A DNA stretch of 64,000 nt. Source: Fusobacteria bacterium ZRK30. GTDB lineage: Bacteria > Fusobacteriota > Fusobacteriia > Fusobacteriales > Fusobacteriaceae. The first letter of the stretch is position 1. The number at the start of each line of letters is the position of its first letter. Below are positions 8,817-17,849 of the stretch, in pieces. The DNA is taken from contig CP102405.1 of NCBI GenBank assembly GCA_024628785.1, positions 1,426,001 through 1,490,000 of the forward strand, given 5' to 3'. Under the pieces are notes generated by a model. That model searched no databases, was not told the origin of the DNA, and saw only the letters and a program-made list of their open reading frames with translations. The position numbers and the translations under genes were made by a program.

Positions 8817-8883
8817 GTCTCTAAGCTTTTTTGTTTATCTAAAATTAATTCTTTAGGAAATTATAAAAGGAAGGTATAAATAT

Positions 8884-9405
8884 ATGATATATTCTTTAAA
8901 AGATAAAAAACCAGAGATTGGAAAAAATAACTATATAGCTCCCAATGCTACCTTAGTAGGAGATATTGAATTAGGTGAAGATGTAAGTATATGGTTTGGA
9001 GCTGTACTACGTGGAGATATGAGTAAGATCACCATTGGAAATGCCTCTAATATCCAGGATAACTGCACAGTTCACGGAGATGCACCTTATCCTGTTACTT
9101 TAGGAGAAGGTGTTACAGTAGGACATAATGCTATTGTTCACGGATGTACTATAGGAGATAATTGTGTGATTGGTATGGGGTCTATTTTATTAAATGGTGC
9201 AACTATACCTAAAAATTGCCTTGTAGGAGCCGGATCTGTTGTAGGAGCTAACCTAGAGATTGAGGAGGGAAGCTTAGTAATAGGAAACCCTGCCATAGTT
9301 AAGAAAAAATTATCGGATAAATATATTGAATATCTAAAGTATGCAAAGGATGTATATATAAATGATATTGATATCTATACAAAAGAGTTGGAAGAACTGA
9401 AGTAA
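8884..9405 (+). CDS. Gamma-carbonic-anhydrase-like hexapeptide-repeat protein
   Basis: 173 residues, left-handed beta-helix hexapeptide repeats (for example IGDNCVIGMGS). The three metal-ligand histidines of the gamma class are placed as expected: His64 (TVHGD), His81 (VGHN) and His86 (IVHG). YrdA/PaaY-like proteins share this layout, and not all have measurable carbonic anhydrase activity. AAGGAAGGT precedes the ATG. Confidence 0.85.
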   Translation: MIYSLKDKKPEIGKNNYIAPNATLVGDIELGEDVSIWFGAVLRGDMSKITIGNASNIQDNCTVHGDAPYPVTLGEGVTVGHNAIVHGCTIGDNCVIGMGSILLNGATIPKNCLVGAGSVVGANLEIEEGSLVIGNPAIVKKKLSDKYIEYLKYAKDVYINDIDIYTKELEELK

Positions 9406-9430
9406 AAAAACAGAAAAAAGGAGATAATAA

Positions 9431-9994
9431 ATGAGAGAAAAAATATATTTAGGGCTAGTACACTATCCTGTATACAATAGAAACCAAGAAACAGTAGCTA
9501 CATCGGTAACAAACTTTGATATCCATGATATATCTAGAAGTTGCAAAACATATGATGTAAAGGGATATCATATAATAACTCCAGTAGATGCTCAGGTAGA
9601 GTTAACTAGTAGAGTAATCGGATACTGGAAAGACGGATTTGGTAGAAACTTCAATAAAGACAGAGAAGAAGCATTTTCTAGTACTTATGTTACTGAAAGT
9701 ATTGAAAAAGCTATGGAAGAGATTGAAAAGGCTGAAGGTAAAAAACCGGTAGTTATCACAACCTCTGCAAGAGTATATGATAATTCAATTTCATATGAAG
9801 ATATGAGTGAAAAGATCTATAATGATGACAATGTTTACTTATTATTATTTGGTACAGGACATGGTTTAGTAGATGAGATCATGGATAGCTGTACTCATAT
9901 CTTAGACCCAATAAGAGGTAAGACAAAGTATAATCATCTGTCAGTAAGATCAGCAGTAGCTATAATCTTAGATAGATTATTAGGAGAAAAGTAG
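9431..9994 (+). CDS. RNA methyltransferase of the PF09936 (TM1570-like SPOUT) family
   Basis: 187 residues. The start (YLGLVHYPVYNR) and later segments (TSVTNFDIHDISR, LLLFGTGHGL, NHLSVRSAVAIILDRL) are typical of the SPOUT family found after trmD in Thermotogae, Fusobacteria and Firmicutes. The RNA target is not known. AAGGAG precedes the ATG, and a strong terminator follows. Confidence 0.85.
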   Translation: MREKIYLGLVHYPVYNRNQETVATSVTNFDIHDISRSCKTYDVKGYHIITPVDAQVELTSRVIGYWKDGFGRNFNKDREEAFSSTYVTESIEKAMEEIEKAEGKKPVVITTSARVYDNSISYEDMSEKIYNDDNVYLLLFGTGHGLVDEIMDSCTHILDPIRGKTKYNHLSVRSAVAIILDRLLGEK

Positions 9995-10000
9995 AATTAA

Positions 10001-10031
10001 AAATCCCCCTATTAGAATAATAGGGGGATTT
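10001..10031. terminator. Bidirectional terminator
   Basis: A 14-bp perfect stem (AAATCCCCCTATTA / TAATAGGGGGATTT) with a GAA loop. T-rich runs lie on both sides, so it can end both the trmD operon and the converging aminopeptidase transcript. Confidence 0.85.
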
Positions 10032-10086
10032 CTTTTATTCTTTAAAAGATTGTACCCACAGAGGGCATAATCAAAATTTTAGGTTT

Positions 10087-10116
10087 ATCTGGATGCAACG
10101 TCACCTTGCTATTTAT
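10087..10116 (+). repeat. Short palindromic intergenic repeat, copy 2
   Basis: Reads ATCTGGATGCAACGTCACCT followed by TGCTATTTAT, about 80 percent identical by eye to copy 1 at 3279. It overlaps the last codon of the aminopeptidase gene on the other strand. Confidence 0.5.
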
Positions 10117-11879
10117 ATTTGCTTAGTTTTTTCTCTTAACCAGTTTGTTTCATCTTCATTTAAATATGGAGACAGTTTAGCAAATGTAGCAGCATGGTAG
10201 GAGTTGATCCATTCTAATTCATCACTATTTAACAGGGCAGGATCGATAGAATTTATATCAATCGGGAAGAATGATATAGTCTCAAACTCATAAAAAGTCC
10301 CGTTTTCATTGGTAAAAGCTTCCTTTACTATAACTGTATTTTCAGTACGAATACCATGTCTGCCTTCTTTATATACACCAGGTTCAACAGTTAAATTCAT
10401 ACCTACTTCTAAAGGAAGATCGTGACTTTTTCTAACAGAAAAACCTTGCGGACCCTCGTGAATATTTAGGAAAAACCCAACCCCATGACCAGTTCCACAC
10501 TTATAATCTATCCCTTCTAACCATAGGGGATATCTGGCTAACATATCTAATTTATAACCGGTAGTCCCCTTTAAGAATTTAGCCCTGCTGAGGTTAATTA
10601 CACTTTTTAGTACCAGAGTAAAGTCTTTTTTCTGCTCAAGTGTGATATCTCCTAATGAAAATGTTCTGGTAATATCGGTAGTCCCATTGAGGTATTGTCC
10701 CCCTGAATCTACCAATAAAAACCCACAAGATTCCAGAGTGTATGTATTTTTTTCATTGGCTTTAAAATGCATAAGAGCTGCATGGTCTTTATGCCCTGCA
10801 ATAGTATCAAAACTTATCCCTTTAAACCCGTCTATCTTTGATCTTTCATTTTTGATAATATCTTCTACATCTAATTCAGTGATAGGAGTTTTTTTGAAAT
10901 TTTCTTCAATATGTTTAAACCCTTTTAGGAGAGCTATAGAATCATTTAAATAGCATTCCCTTGAATTTTGTATCTCTACCTCATTTTTAACAGCTTTTAA
11001 ATGGGTAGTGATCTCTTTATTGTGGATAATTTTATTATTTTTAAGCAATGACTGGATAAAAATACTTGTTCTTTCCGGGCTGAGATAGATATTTTTATTC
11101 TCTAAATTAGATAAAATATCAGTGATCTCATCGTAGGATTTTAAAATTACATTGTTTTCTTTAAGGTATGATTTAGTTTTTTCATCTAATTTATCCTGAT
11201 CTATAAATATAGTAGTCTTATCATCTTCAATAAGTGCATAGGCATAGAAAGTAGTATTGTTCAGTACATCGCTTCCTCTCAGGTTAAAAGTCCATGCAAT
11301 GTCATCTAAAGAACTCAGAATATAGCTGTCAGCTCCATGGGAGTGATAGATTTCCCGAATAATATCAATCTTTTCCAATGTAGACTTACCAGCATAACAG
11401 AGGTCATGAACAAATATATTTTCCTTTGGAAAACTAGGCCTGTCATCCCAAATAGATTCCAATAGGTCATACTGGATTTTAAAGTTGTCATCCTCGAACC
11501 CTTTTTTTAATTCATTATAGGCAGAAACAGAGATTACTTTCCCGTCAAATCCAATAATACCATCTTCTTTGACAACACTTTTTAACCATTCAGGGTAGGT
11601 AGGTACTCCCTCTTGAGCCATTTTAAAAAGATCAAAGCCACTTCCTTCAAGTTCTTTTTCAGCCTGGATAAAGTATCGTCCGTCTGTCCAAAGACCAGCA
11701 GAATCAGAGGTAATAACAGCAGTTCCAGCACTCCCTGTAAAGTTACTGATCCATCTTCTGCCTTTAAAATATTCTGCTACATATTCACTCTGGTGTGCAT
11801 CTGAACTGGGAATAATATAAGCGTCTATCCCATTTTTACTCATTTCATCTCTAAGTTTTAAAAGTTTATCATTTAACAT
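10113..11879 (-). CDS. Xaa-Pro aminopeptidase (aminopeptidase P, M24B)
   Basis: 588 residues. Two creatinase N-like domains precede the pita-bread M24 catalytic domain. Metal-site segments are visible: DSGGQYLNGTTDITRT (two Asp), GHGVGFFLNIHEGP (His) and EPGVYKEGRHGIRTEN (Glu). It removes an N-terminal residue before proline, in the cytoplasm. No signal peptide is seen. GGGAGGT lies before the ATG, and a promoter is found just upstream. Confidence 0.93.
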   Translation of the reverse strand: MLNDKLLKLRDEMSKNGIDAYIIPSSDAHQSEYVAEYFKGRRWISNFTGSAGTAVITSDSAGLWTDGRYFIQAEKELEGSGFDLFKMAQEGVPTYPEWLKSVVKEDGIIGFDGKVISVSAYNELKKGFEDDNFKIQYDLLESIWDDRPSFPKENIFVHDLCYAGKSTLEKIDIIREIYHSHGADSYILSSLDDIAWTFNLRGSDVLNNTTFYAYALIEDDKTTIFIDQDKLDEKTKSYLKENNVILKSYDEITDILSNLENKNIYLSPERTSIFIQSLLKNNKIIHNKEITTHLKAVKNEVEIQNSRECYLNDSIALLKGFKHIEENFKKTPITELDVEDIIKNERSKIDGFKGISFDTIAGHKDHAALMHFKANEKNTYTLESCGFLLVDSGGQYLNGTTDITRTFSLGDITLEQKKDFTLVLKSVINLSRAKFLKGTTGYKLDMLARYPLWLEGIDYKCGTGHGVGFFLNIHEGPQGFSVRKSHDLPLEVGMNLTVEPGVYKEGRHGIRTENTVIVKEAFTNENGTFYEFETISFFPIDINSIDPALLNSDELEWINSYHAATFAKLSPYLNEDETNWLREKTKQI

Positions 11880-11920
11880 TTGTACCTCCCTTAATTATTT
11901 TTAATATTTTATTCAATCCA

Positions 11921-11948
11921 AGTATACTCTATTTCCTAAAAGAAGCAA
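11921..11948 (-). promoter_or_regulatory. Promoter for aminopeptidase P
   Basis: On the minus strand TTGCTT, 16 bases, TATACT, ending about 40 bases before the start codon. Confidence 0.6.
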
Positions 11949-12021
11949 GTCAAATTCTAATAATAAATTAAAAAAACAAATTTTATTTTATGGAAATGAA
12001 ATTTGATAAAATAAAGCTATA

Positions 12022-12055
12022 AAAAAGCAACGTGACGTGGCATCCTCGACTATAA
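12022..12055 (-). repeat. Short palindromic intergenic repeat, copy 3 (inverted)
   Basis: On the minus strand GGATGCCACGTCACGTTGC followed by TTTTTT. It matches copies 1 and 2 and has a hairpin plus T run in its own orientation. Confidence 0.5.
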
Positions 12056-12083
12056 AAAAAATGATCTTTTCTTTGAAAAGACC
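12054..12083 (-). terminator. Terminator of the leftward chalcone-isomerase-like operon
   Basis: On the minus strand GGTCTTTTC-AAA-GAAAAGATC (one G-U) followed by ATTTTTTT. Confidence 0.7.
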
Positions 12084-12106
12084 ACTTTAATCTACTCTAT
12101 TTAATA

Positions 12107-12670
12107 TTATATATCTGAATCTCCTAAAATTTCAGTTTTTAGTTTTTTATCCACAGGAGTATCTCCTATCCATAGCTGGATCAGCCTTTTACTGAATAGA
12201 TCTCCATGTATAGATTTGATCAGTTTGTTATTTTTATAAACTTCGACTCCTATATCTGGGATTATATTAAAGATGAATTTATCTCCCTTTTTAATCTCTT
12301 CGTCGAATGTAGATAAAAAAATATCTATCTCATCCTGGAGTTGTTCCATCTCTTCTTTGGTGGAAGAGTTTTTCAATTCAGACCGAAGGGCACTTTTTAA
12401 TAACCTGCGATTGATCCAGCTAGAGACAATATAAAGGTGCATACTTTTAATGGTATTAGAGTTAATTATAGATACGGCATCATTTGCAGGAGATGTAACA
12501 TATAAAGATCCCACATATATATCCATAAAAAATTTATTCCTGGTACCGGCACCGTTTAAAACAAGATCCTGGCCATGGACTTTAATTTTATTCTTTAGAA
12601 CTACATCATTGATTGTCTGGGTGTATGAAAGGTTAGAAAAAATAAAAAAATATAAGATGATTTTCTTCAT
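12107..12670 (-). CDS. Secreted chalcone-isomerase-like protein
   Basis: 187 residues with an N-terminal signal peptide (KKIILYFFIFSNLSYTQ). The body resembles the bacterial chalcone isomerase-like family (PF16036): VLNGAGTRNKFFMDIYVGSL, HLYIVSSWINRR, WIGDTPVDKKLK. Bacterial members are periplasmic, and flavonoid chemistry is not implied. It is the last gene of a leftward cluster and shares no obvious function with its neighbours. Confidence 0.8.
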   Translation of the reverse strand: MKKIILYFFIFSNLSYTQTINDVVLKNKIKVHGQDLVLNGAGTRNKFFMDIYVGSLYVTSPANDAVSIINSNTIKSMHLYIVSSWINRRLLKSALRSELKNSSTKEEMEQLQDEIDIFLSTFDEEIKKGDKFIFNIIPDIGVEVYKNNKLIKSIHGDLFSKRLIQLWIGDTPVDKKLKTEILGDSDI

Positions 12671-12687
12671 ATAAAACTCCTTAAACT

Positions 12688-13224
12688 TTACTTGAAAGTC
12701 ATGCCCATAACATGTGAATCATAATATTTACCGTCAGCAAAGAAATTTTTTCTGATTGTTCCTTCCAATTCAAAACCTAATTTTTTATATAAAGCAATAG
12801 CACTTTTATTATCTTCCCGGACTTCCAGATTAATTTTCTTGATTGCCTTGTTGTCTTTAACCCATTCAATGAGGTGAGAGAGCAGGTTGTATCCAATCCT
12901 GTTTCCCCAATAATCTTTTAAAACACTTATTCCAAATTCACCTGCATGTTTGGTTCTCTGACGATTTCCTCCTCTAAATTGGAGGTTTCCTATGATAATC
13001 TCATCCAGCTCAGCAACAATAGAATATTGGTTGTCATAATTTATAAAATTTTCGATAGATCTATCCTGATCTTCTAAATTGAGGTTTAATTCCGATCTAG
13101 AAGCCCTCATATAAGTGGTTTCATCTGCTAAAGTAGTTCTATAAGTTATAAAATTTTTAGCATCTTCAGGAGTTATCTCCCGAATCAGATAGTTTTTTTT
13201 ATTTTTTAAATTGTATTTTTTCAT
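12688..13224 (-). CDS. GNAT family N-acetyltransferase
   Basis: 178 residues, Acetyltransf_3-like. The acetyl-CoA loop region is WGNRIGYNLLSHLI, and the family end pattern is NLEVREDNKSAIALYKKLGFELEG. RimJ/RimL-like proteins acetylate N-termini or small amines; the substrate here is unknown. It lies 17 bases before the next leftward gene. Confidence 0.88.
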   Translation of the reverse strand: MKKYNLKNKKNYLIREITPEDAKNFITYRTTLADETTYMRASRSELNLNLEDQDRSIENFINYDNQYSIVAELDEIIIGNLQFRGGNRQRTKHAGEFGISVLKDYWGNRIGYNLLSHLIEWVKDNKAIKKINLEVREDNKSAIALYKKLGFELEGTIRKNFFADGKYYDSHVMGMTFK

Positions 13225-13241
13225 ATTAGTATTCCTCCAAA

Positions 13242-15056
13242 TTAGTTTTGTGACATTAATTTTGATTCTTTATCCCGGGTAAATTGGTGGGTGTAAAGGG
13301 TGAAATAACTTCCTTTTTTATCCATTAAAAAATTATGATTACCCTCCTCTATAATCTCGCCATCCTTTATAACCAAGATTCTGTCAGCGTTAATAATGGT
13401 CGAGAGTCTATGGGCAATTATAAAGCTGGTTCTTCCGTGTAAAAGGATATCGGTAGCATCCTGAATCATCTTTTCACTCTCTGCATCTATAGAGGAGGTA
13501 GCCTCATCTAAGATAAATATACTGGGATTTTTTAGGATAGCCCTGGCAAAGGAGATCAGTTGTTTTTGTCCTGTAGAAAGGTTATTTCCTCCCTCTCCTA
13601 CTTCTGTATCGTAACCATGTTTAAATTTATGAATAAAATCATGTGCCTTTACTAATTTGGCTGCGTCTACAATCTCTTCAAATGCAGCGTCCCTCTTCCC
13701 ATAGGAAATATTATCTTTGATTGTACCGCTGAACAGATGGGGGGTCTGAAGAACATAACCTAGATTATGGTGGAGCCAGCTCTGGGATCTGTTCTTATAA
13801 TCGATACCATCTATAAGAACACTTCCCTCTGTGGGTTCATAAAACCTGCATGCAAGATTTACAATTGTGGATTTTCCAGATCCTGTTTCACCTACCAGAG
13901 CTATGGTTTCACCAGAAGATATCCTGAGGTTAAAGTTTTTGAGGATAGGTTCCCCGTTATTATATTTGAAGTCAACATTTTTAAATTCAACATCACCTTC
14001 TATTTTTTCCCAGTTATGAATTTTTTTTTCACATATATCCCCGTATTTTTCAATTATTTCTTTAGAATCTTTAATTTCAAGATCTGAATGAATGAGCTCT
14101 AATACTCTTTCGAAGGAGGCATGAGCTGACTGCATCTCTGTAAAGACACGGGAAAATTGTTTTATAGGATCAAAGAACATGGTAGTATAGTTGATAAAAA
14201 GAACCAAGGTTCCTATACTGATAGCTCCATTTAAAATAAAATTCCTGCCGACTCCTAAGACCGCTATAAGTCCTACACTATTTAGTCCTATTATCATAGG
14301 AAGGTACAGTGCAGTAATAATAGCTGCTCCAACAGATGTTCTATTCATTCGGGAGCTTAAGTTTTCAAATTCATCGATATTTTTTTCTTCATTTACCAGG
14401 ATCTTAGATGTTTTGGCTCCTAAAATACCCTCGTTGTATGCTCCGGTAATAAGGGAATTAATTTTTCGTACATCTCTCTGGCTTCTTAAAATTTTTCTTT
14501 GAAAATAGATACTTATGGCAACTAAAATTGGGAGTAAAAGGGTAAGGATCAGGGCCAGTTTATAGTTTAATTTAAACATCATGATCAAGATACCACTAAG
14601 AAATCCAATGCTCCAGATCATATCTACAAATCCCCAGGCTACAATTTCACCTATTTTCCTGATGTCAGAGGTCATTCTTGCCATGATCCATCCATCGGCA
14701 TTGGTATCAAAATATGAAAATGACTGATATTGTAATTTTTCAAAGGCTTTTTCCCTGAGAGAGTAAACCAGTGCCATCTCGACTTTTCCCCCAAAGGAGA
14801 TAAAAATGTAGATTAAAATTAATAAACTTATGGTAATTCCGATATATTTTATTAAAAATAAATCTATTCCCTGGGTGCTCTCCCGGAGGATAAAGTCATC
14901 TATGGCAATTTTTTGCATAACAGGAAGATAAGCTTCCAAGCCGGAAATAATAATTATACTGATAAAGATGACAGCGATCTTTCCCTTAAAGGGTTTAAGA
15001 AAGAGCAAGATATTTTTTATGATATTTATAGATGATTTTTTATTTATTGTTTCCAC
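13242..15056 (-). CDS. ABC exporter half-transporter, catalytically canonical subunit
   Basis: 604 residues: six membrane helices (about 1-330), then a nucleotide-binding domain with Walker A GETGSGKST and Walker B ILDEA (catalytic Glu present). The signature is LSTGQ instead of LSGGQ. With the partner encoded two bases upstream (in transcript order) it forms a heterodimeric type IV exporter like TM287/288 or LmrCD. Its altered signature would complete the degenerate site of the partner. It starts at GTG 15056 after GAAGGGG. Confidence 0.9.
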   Translation of the reverse strand: METINKKSSINIIKNILLFLKPFKGKIAVIFISIIIISGLEAYLPVMQKIAIDDFILRESTQGIDLFLIKYIGITISLLILIYIFISFGGKVEMALVYSLREKAFEKLQYQSFSYFDTNADGWIMARMTSDIRKIGEIVAWGFVDMIWSIGFLSGILIMMFKLNYKLALILTLLLPILVAISIYFQRKILRSQRDVRKINSLITGAYNEGILGAKTSKILVNEEKNIDEFENLSSRMNRTSVGAAIITALYLPMIIGLNSVGLIAVLGVGRNFILNGAISIGTLVLFINYTTMFFDPIKQFSRVFTEMQSAHASFERVLELIHSDLEIKDSKEIIEKYGDICEKKIHNWEKIEGDVEFKNVDFKYNNGEPILKNFNLRISSGETIALVGETGSGKSTIVNLACRFYEPTEGSVLIDGIDYKNRSQSWLHHNLGYVLQTPHLFSGTIKDNISYGKRDAAFEEIVDAAKLVKAHDFIHKFKHGYDTEVGEGGNNLSTGQKQLISFARAILKNPSIFILDEATSSIDAESEKMIQDATDILLHGRTSFIIAHRLSTIINADRILVIKDGEIIEEGNHNFLMDKKGSYFTLYTHQFTRDKESKLMSQN

Positions 15057-15058
15057 TA

Positions 15059-16831
15059 TTAAACCCCTTCCTTCATTCCATCTTCCTGGATCTTTAAAAT
15101 TCTTTTGTAGAGACCATCCCTACTTTTTAACTGATTATGAGTTCCATAACCGGTAATTTTTCCATCCTCCAAGATCATTATTTTATCGGAGTCCATGATC
15201 GAGGATATTCTGTGAGAAATTATTATTGTTGTTGAAGAATCATGCTTTTTCTTCAACTCCTGTCTGATTGACGCATCGGTTTCTATATCCACTGCACTGA
15301 GGGAGTCATCAAAGATCAATATCTTATGGTTATTAATGATCGTTCTGGCTATGGCTATCCTTTGTTTTTGACCTCCAGAGAGGGAAACTCCCTTTTCTCC
15401 TACCTGGGTGTTGTATCCCTCTTTAAAATTTAAAATTCCCTCATGGATAGATGCAGTTTTGGCAGCAGCAAAAATATCACAGTCATCTAAGATTCTTTTA
15501 GTGATGCCGATATTTTCTTTGACATTCTTTGCAAAAAGAAATGTTTCCTGCAGAACCAGTCCAACGTTTTTTCTGATCCATTTTTTATCTATCTCCTTTA
15601 ATTCTATGCCATCAATCTTTATAGAGCCGCTATCATAGTCGTATAACCTTGTGATTAGGTGGATAAGAGAGGATTTTCCGCTTCCTGTAGGTCCTAGTAT
15701 ACCCAGGGTCTCCCCTATCTCCAAATTAAAGGAAATTCCATTTAATACCGGTTTATCCACATAGGAAAATTTAACATCTTCAAAAACTATCTTTCCATTT
15801 ATTTCAGGTTTCTTTAAGTTTTTCTCTCCATTAAAATCACTTTCAATGTCTAAGATCTCCTCTATCCTCTCAAAGGAAACGGCAGCCTTACCAAAATCAC
15901 TTAATACCCGTCCTAAATTTCTCACAGGAAATTCTAACTGCCATACATACATTCCAAAGGCAATTACAGTACCAATGGTAATGGTTCCAGCAACAGCCCA
16001 TCTAATACCTAAAAATAGGACTAACCCCATCTGTATAAAGGAAAAAAATGATGAGACAGGCCAATAGTAGGCAAATAACTGGATGAGTTTATAGGTGACA
16101 TCACTATAATGTTTATTGGAACGATGGAATTTTTTTATCTCTAAATCCTCACTGGCAAAAGCTTTGACTACCCGGACACCATGGATGTTCTCCTGGAGGA
16201 TGGTCGATAATTTAGCTTCAGCTTCATCGGAAACTTTAAAATATTTTTTCACTACAATAAAAAAATATAAGGAGAATATAAACATCAATGGAACTATCGA
16301 CAGTACAATGATGGAAAGTTTAAAATTTAAGTTGATCAGGGTGAAAAAAATAATTGTAATCATTAAAATTATATTTACTACTTCAACTAATTGTATAGCT
16401 AAAAATTTTCGAATCGTCTCAACGTCAGAAGTACACCTTTGGAGGAGATCTCCTGTTTCTATATCATTAAAATAGCTATATTTAACATTTTGAAGCTGGG
16501 TATACAGTTTGTCTTTGATGGTTTTTGCCATCCCTTCAGATGCCACACTGGATAATTTTCCTTTAAGATATAGACAGCACCCCTGAAAAACAGCAATAAA
16601 AATTATAAGAATGCACGCATTTAAAAGACTTTTGCCTATAAAAAAATCCATAGATTTCTCAAAAAAAGAGCCGGATAGATCGGAATTTTGTATGATGATA
16701 TCTACTGTATATTTAATAATAAGGGGATTCAACAGGGAAAATAGAGTTGCTCCAAGAACAGTAAGGGTGGAAAGTAAATAAACTCTGCGGTATCCCTTTG
16801 TATAAGTATAGATTTTGTTTAAATAATTCAT
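15059..16831 (-). CDS. ABC exporter half-transporter, subunit with degenerate Walker B
   Basis: The start is set at the ATG ending at 16831 (MNYLNKIY), because AAGGAGG lies within the codons of the longer reading. 590 residues: six membrane helices, Walker A GPTGSGKSS and signature LSGGQ. Walker B ends in DD (IFDDS), so the catalytic glutamate is replaced by Asp. This asymmetry is the mark of heterodimeric multidrug-type exporters. The substrate is unknown. Confidence 0.9.
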   Translation of the reverse strand: MNYLNKIYTYTKGYRRVYLLSTLTVLGATLFSLLNPLIIKYTVDIIIQNSDLSGSFFEKSMDFFIGKSLLNACILIIFIAVFQGCCLYLKGKLSSVASEGMAKTIKDKLYTQLQNVKYSYFNDIETGDLLQRCTSDVETIRKFLAIQLVEVVNIILMITIIFFTLINLNFKLSIIVLSIVPLMFIFSLYFFIVVKKYFKVSDEAEAKLSTILQENIHGVRVVKAFASEDLEIKKFHRSNKHYSDVTYKLIQLFAYYWPVSSFFSFIQMGLVLFLGIRWAVAGTITIGTVIAFGMYVWQLEFPVRNLGRVLSDFGKAAVSFERIEEILDIESDFNGEKNLKKPEINGKIVFEDVKFSYVDKPVLNGISFNLEIGETLGILGPTGSGKSSLIHLITRLYDYDSGSIKIDGIELKEIDKKWIRKNVGLVLQETFLFAKNVKENIGITKRILDDCDIFAAAKTASIHEGILNFKEGYNTQVGEKGVSLSGGQKQRIAIARTIINNHKILIFDDSLSAVDIETDASIRQELKKKHDSSTTIIISHRISSIMDSDKIMILEDGKITGYGTHNQLKSRDGLYKRILKIQEDGMKEGV

Positions 16832-16855
16832 TGTAACCTCCTTGTCCATAAACAG

Positions 16856-16883
16856 AGTATACTATGTTTTTTTATCCCTTCAA
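16856..16883 (-). promoter_or_regulatory. Promoter for ABC exporter operon
   Basis: Minus strand TTGAAG, 16 bases, TATACT, just upstream of the ribosome site of the first subunit. Confidence 0.6.
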
Positions 16884-17063
16884 AATTTAATGATTTGAAT
16901 AGAAATTACCTCATTTTATAAAAGACCGATAATTGATAGATATAATATTTAAATTAAAGATAAAAGTAAGAAAAATTAATTTTGAATTTTTTAATTGTTA
17001 TGTAATAATAAATATAATAAAAAAAACTAAAATATTTTAAGTAAGAATATCAGGAGGGGTAAG

Positions 17064-17849
17064 ATGTCAGCAGATGTTATAGATTATGAAATTAAAGGTG
17101 AAGGAATCCAGTTAGTGGAAATAGAGTTAGACCCTAGAGAGGGAGTGAGAGCAGAGGCAGGAGCTATGACCTACATGGAAGATGGGATAGACATGCAGAC
17201 AAAAAATAAAGGCGGCCTCTTTGGAGGTTTCAAGAGGATGATAACTGGAGAAAGTTTCTTCATCACAACATTTTTAAATGAAGGGAATCAAAAATCAAGA
17301 GTTGGATTTTCTGCACCATACCCGGGACAGATAATTCCTATAGATCTAAAAAAATTTAATGGTGAATTTTTATGTCAGAAAGATTCCTATCTGTGCTCGG
17401 CAAATGGGATAGATATAGATGTGGCTTTCACTAAAAAATTAGGAGCTGGATTCTTTGGAGGAGAAGGATTTATCCTTCAAAAATTAAGAGGAGATGGAAT
17501 GGCTTTTATCCATGCAGGAGGAACCATAGTTGAAAAAAAATTAGCTCATGGGGAAACACTGAGAGTAGATACAGGGTGTGTTGTAGGATTTGAATCTAGT
17601 GTAGACTATGATATTAGATTTGTAGGGGGCTTTAAAAATGCTATGTTCGGTAAGGAAGGGCTGTTTTTGGCGACTTTACAGGGACCGGGAACTGTATATA
17701 TACAGTCTATGCCAATATCAAAATTAGCTGAAAGATTAGGTGCAGCAGTAGGAAGTAACAGGGGACAGAGTAATAGTGGCGGAGACATGCTGGCAGGAGG
17801 AATAGCAGGAGGCATATTAGGAAGTATGTTTGGTGGAGACAATGATTAA
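17064..17849 (+). CDS. AIM24 / TIGR00266 family protein
   Basis: 261 residues. Features of TIGR00266 proteins: EAGAMTYMEDGIDMQTK, RMITGESFFITTF, FLATLQGPGTVYIQSMP, and a glycine-rich C-terminus. The fold is a beta-sandwich like the mitochondrial AIM24 protein, and the biological role is unsettled. CAGGAGGGG precedes the ATG. Its end overlaps the next gene by eight bases. Confidence 0.88.
   Translation: MSADVIDYEIKGEGIQLVEIELDPREGVRAEAGAMTYMEDGIDMQTKNKGGLFGGFKRMITGESFFITTFLNEGNQKSRVGFSAPYPGQIIPIDLKKFNGEFLCQKDSYLCSANGIDIDVAFTKKLGAGFFGGEGFILQKLRGDGMAFIHAGGTIVEKKLAHGETLRVDTGCVVGFESSVDYDIRFVGGFKNAMFGKEGLFLATLQGPGTVYIQSMPISKLAERLGAAVGSNRGQSNSGGDMLAGGIAGGILGSMFGGDND

Noticed and set aside
10642-16475. 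Several plus-strand frames of 60-120 codons under the aminopeptidase and ABC exporter genes.
   Set aside because: Shadows of well-supported leftward genes, without ribosome sites.
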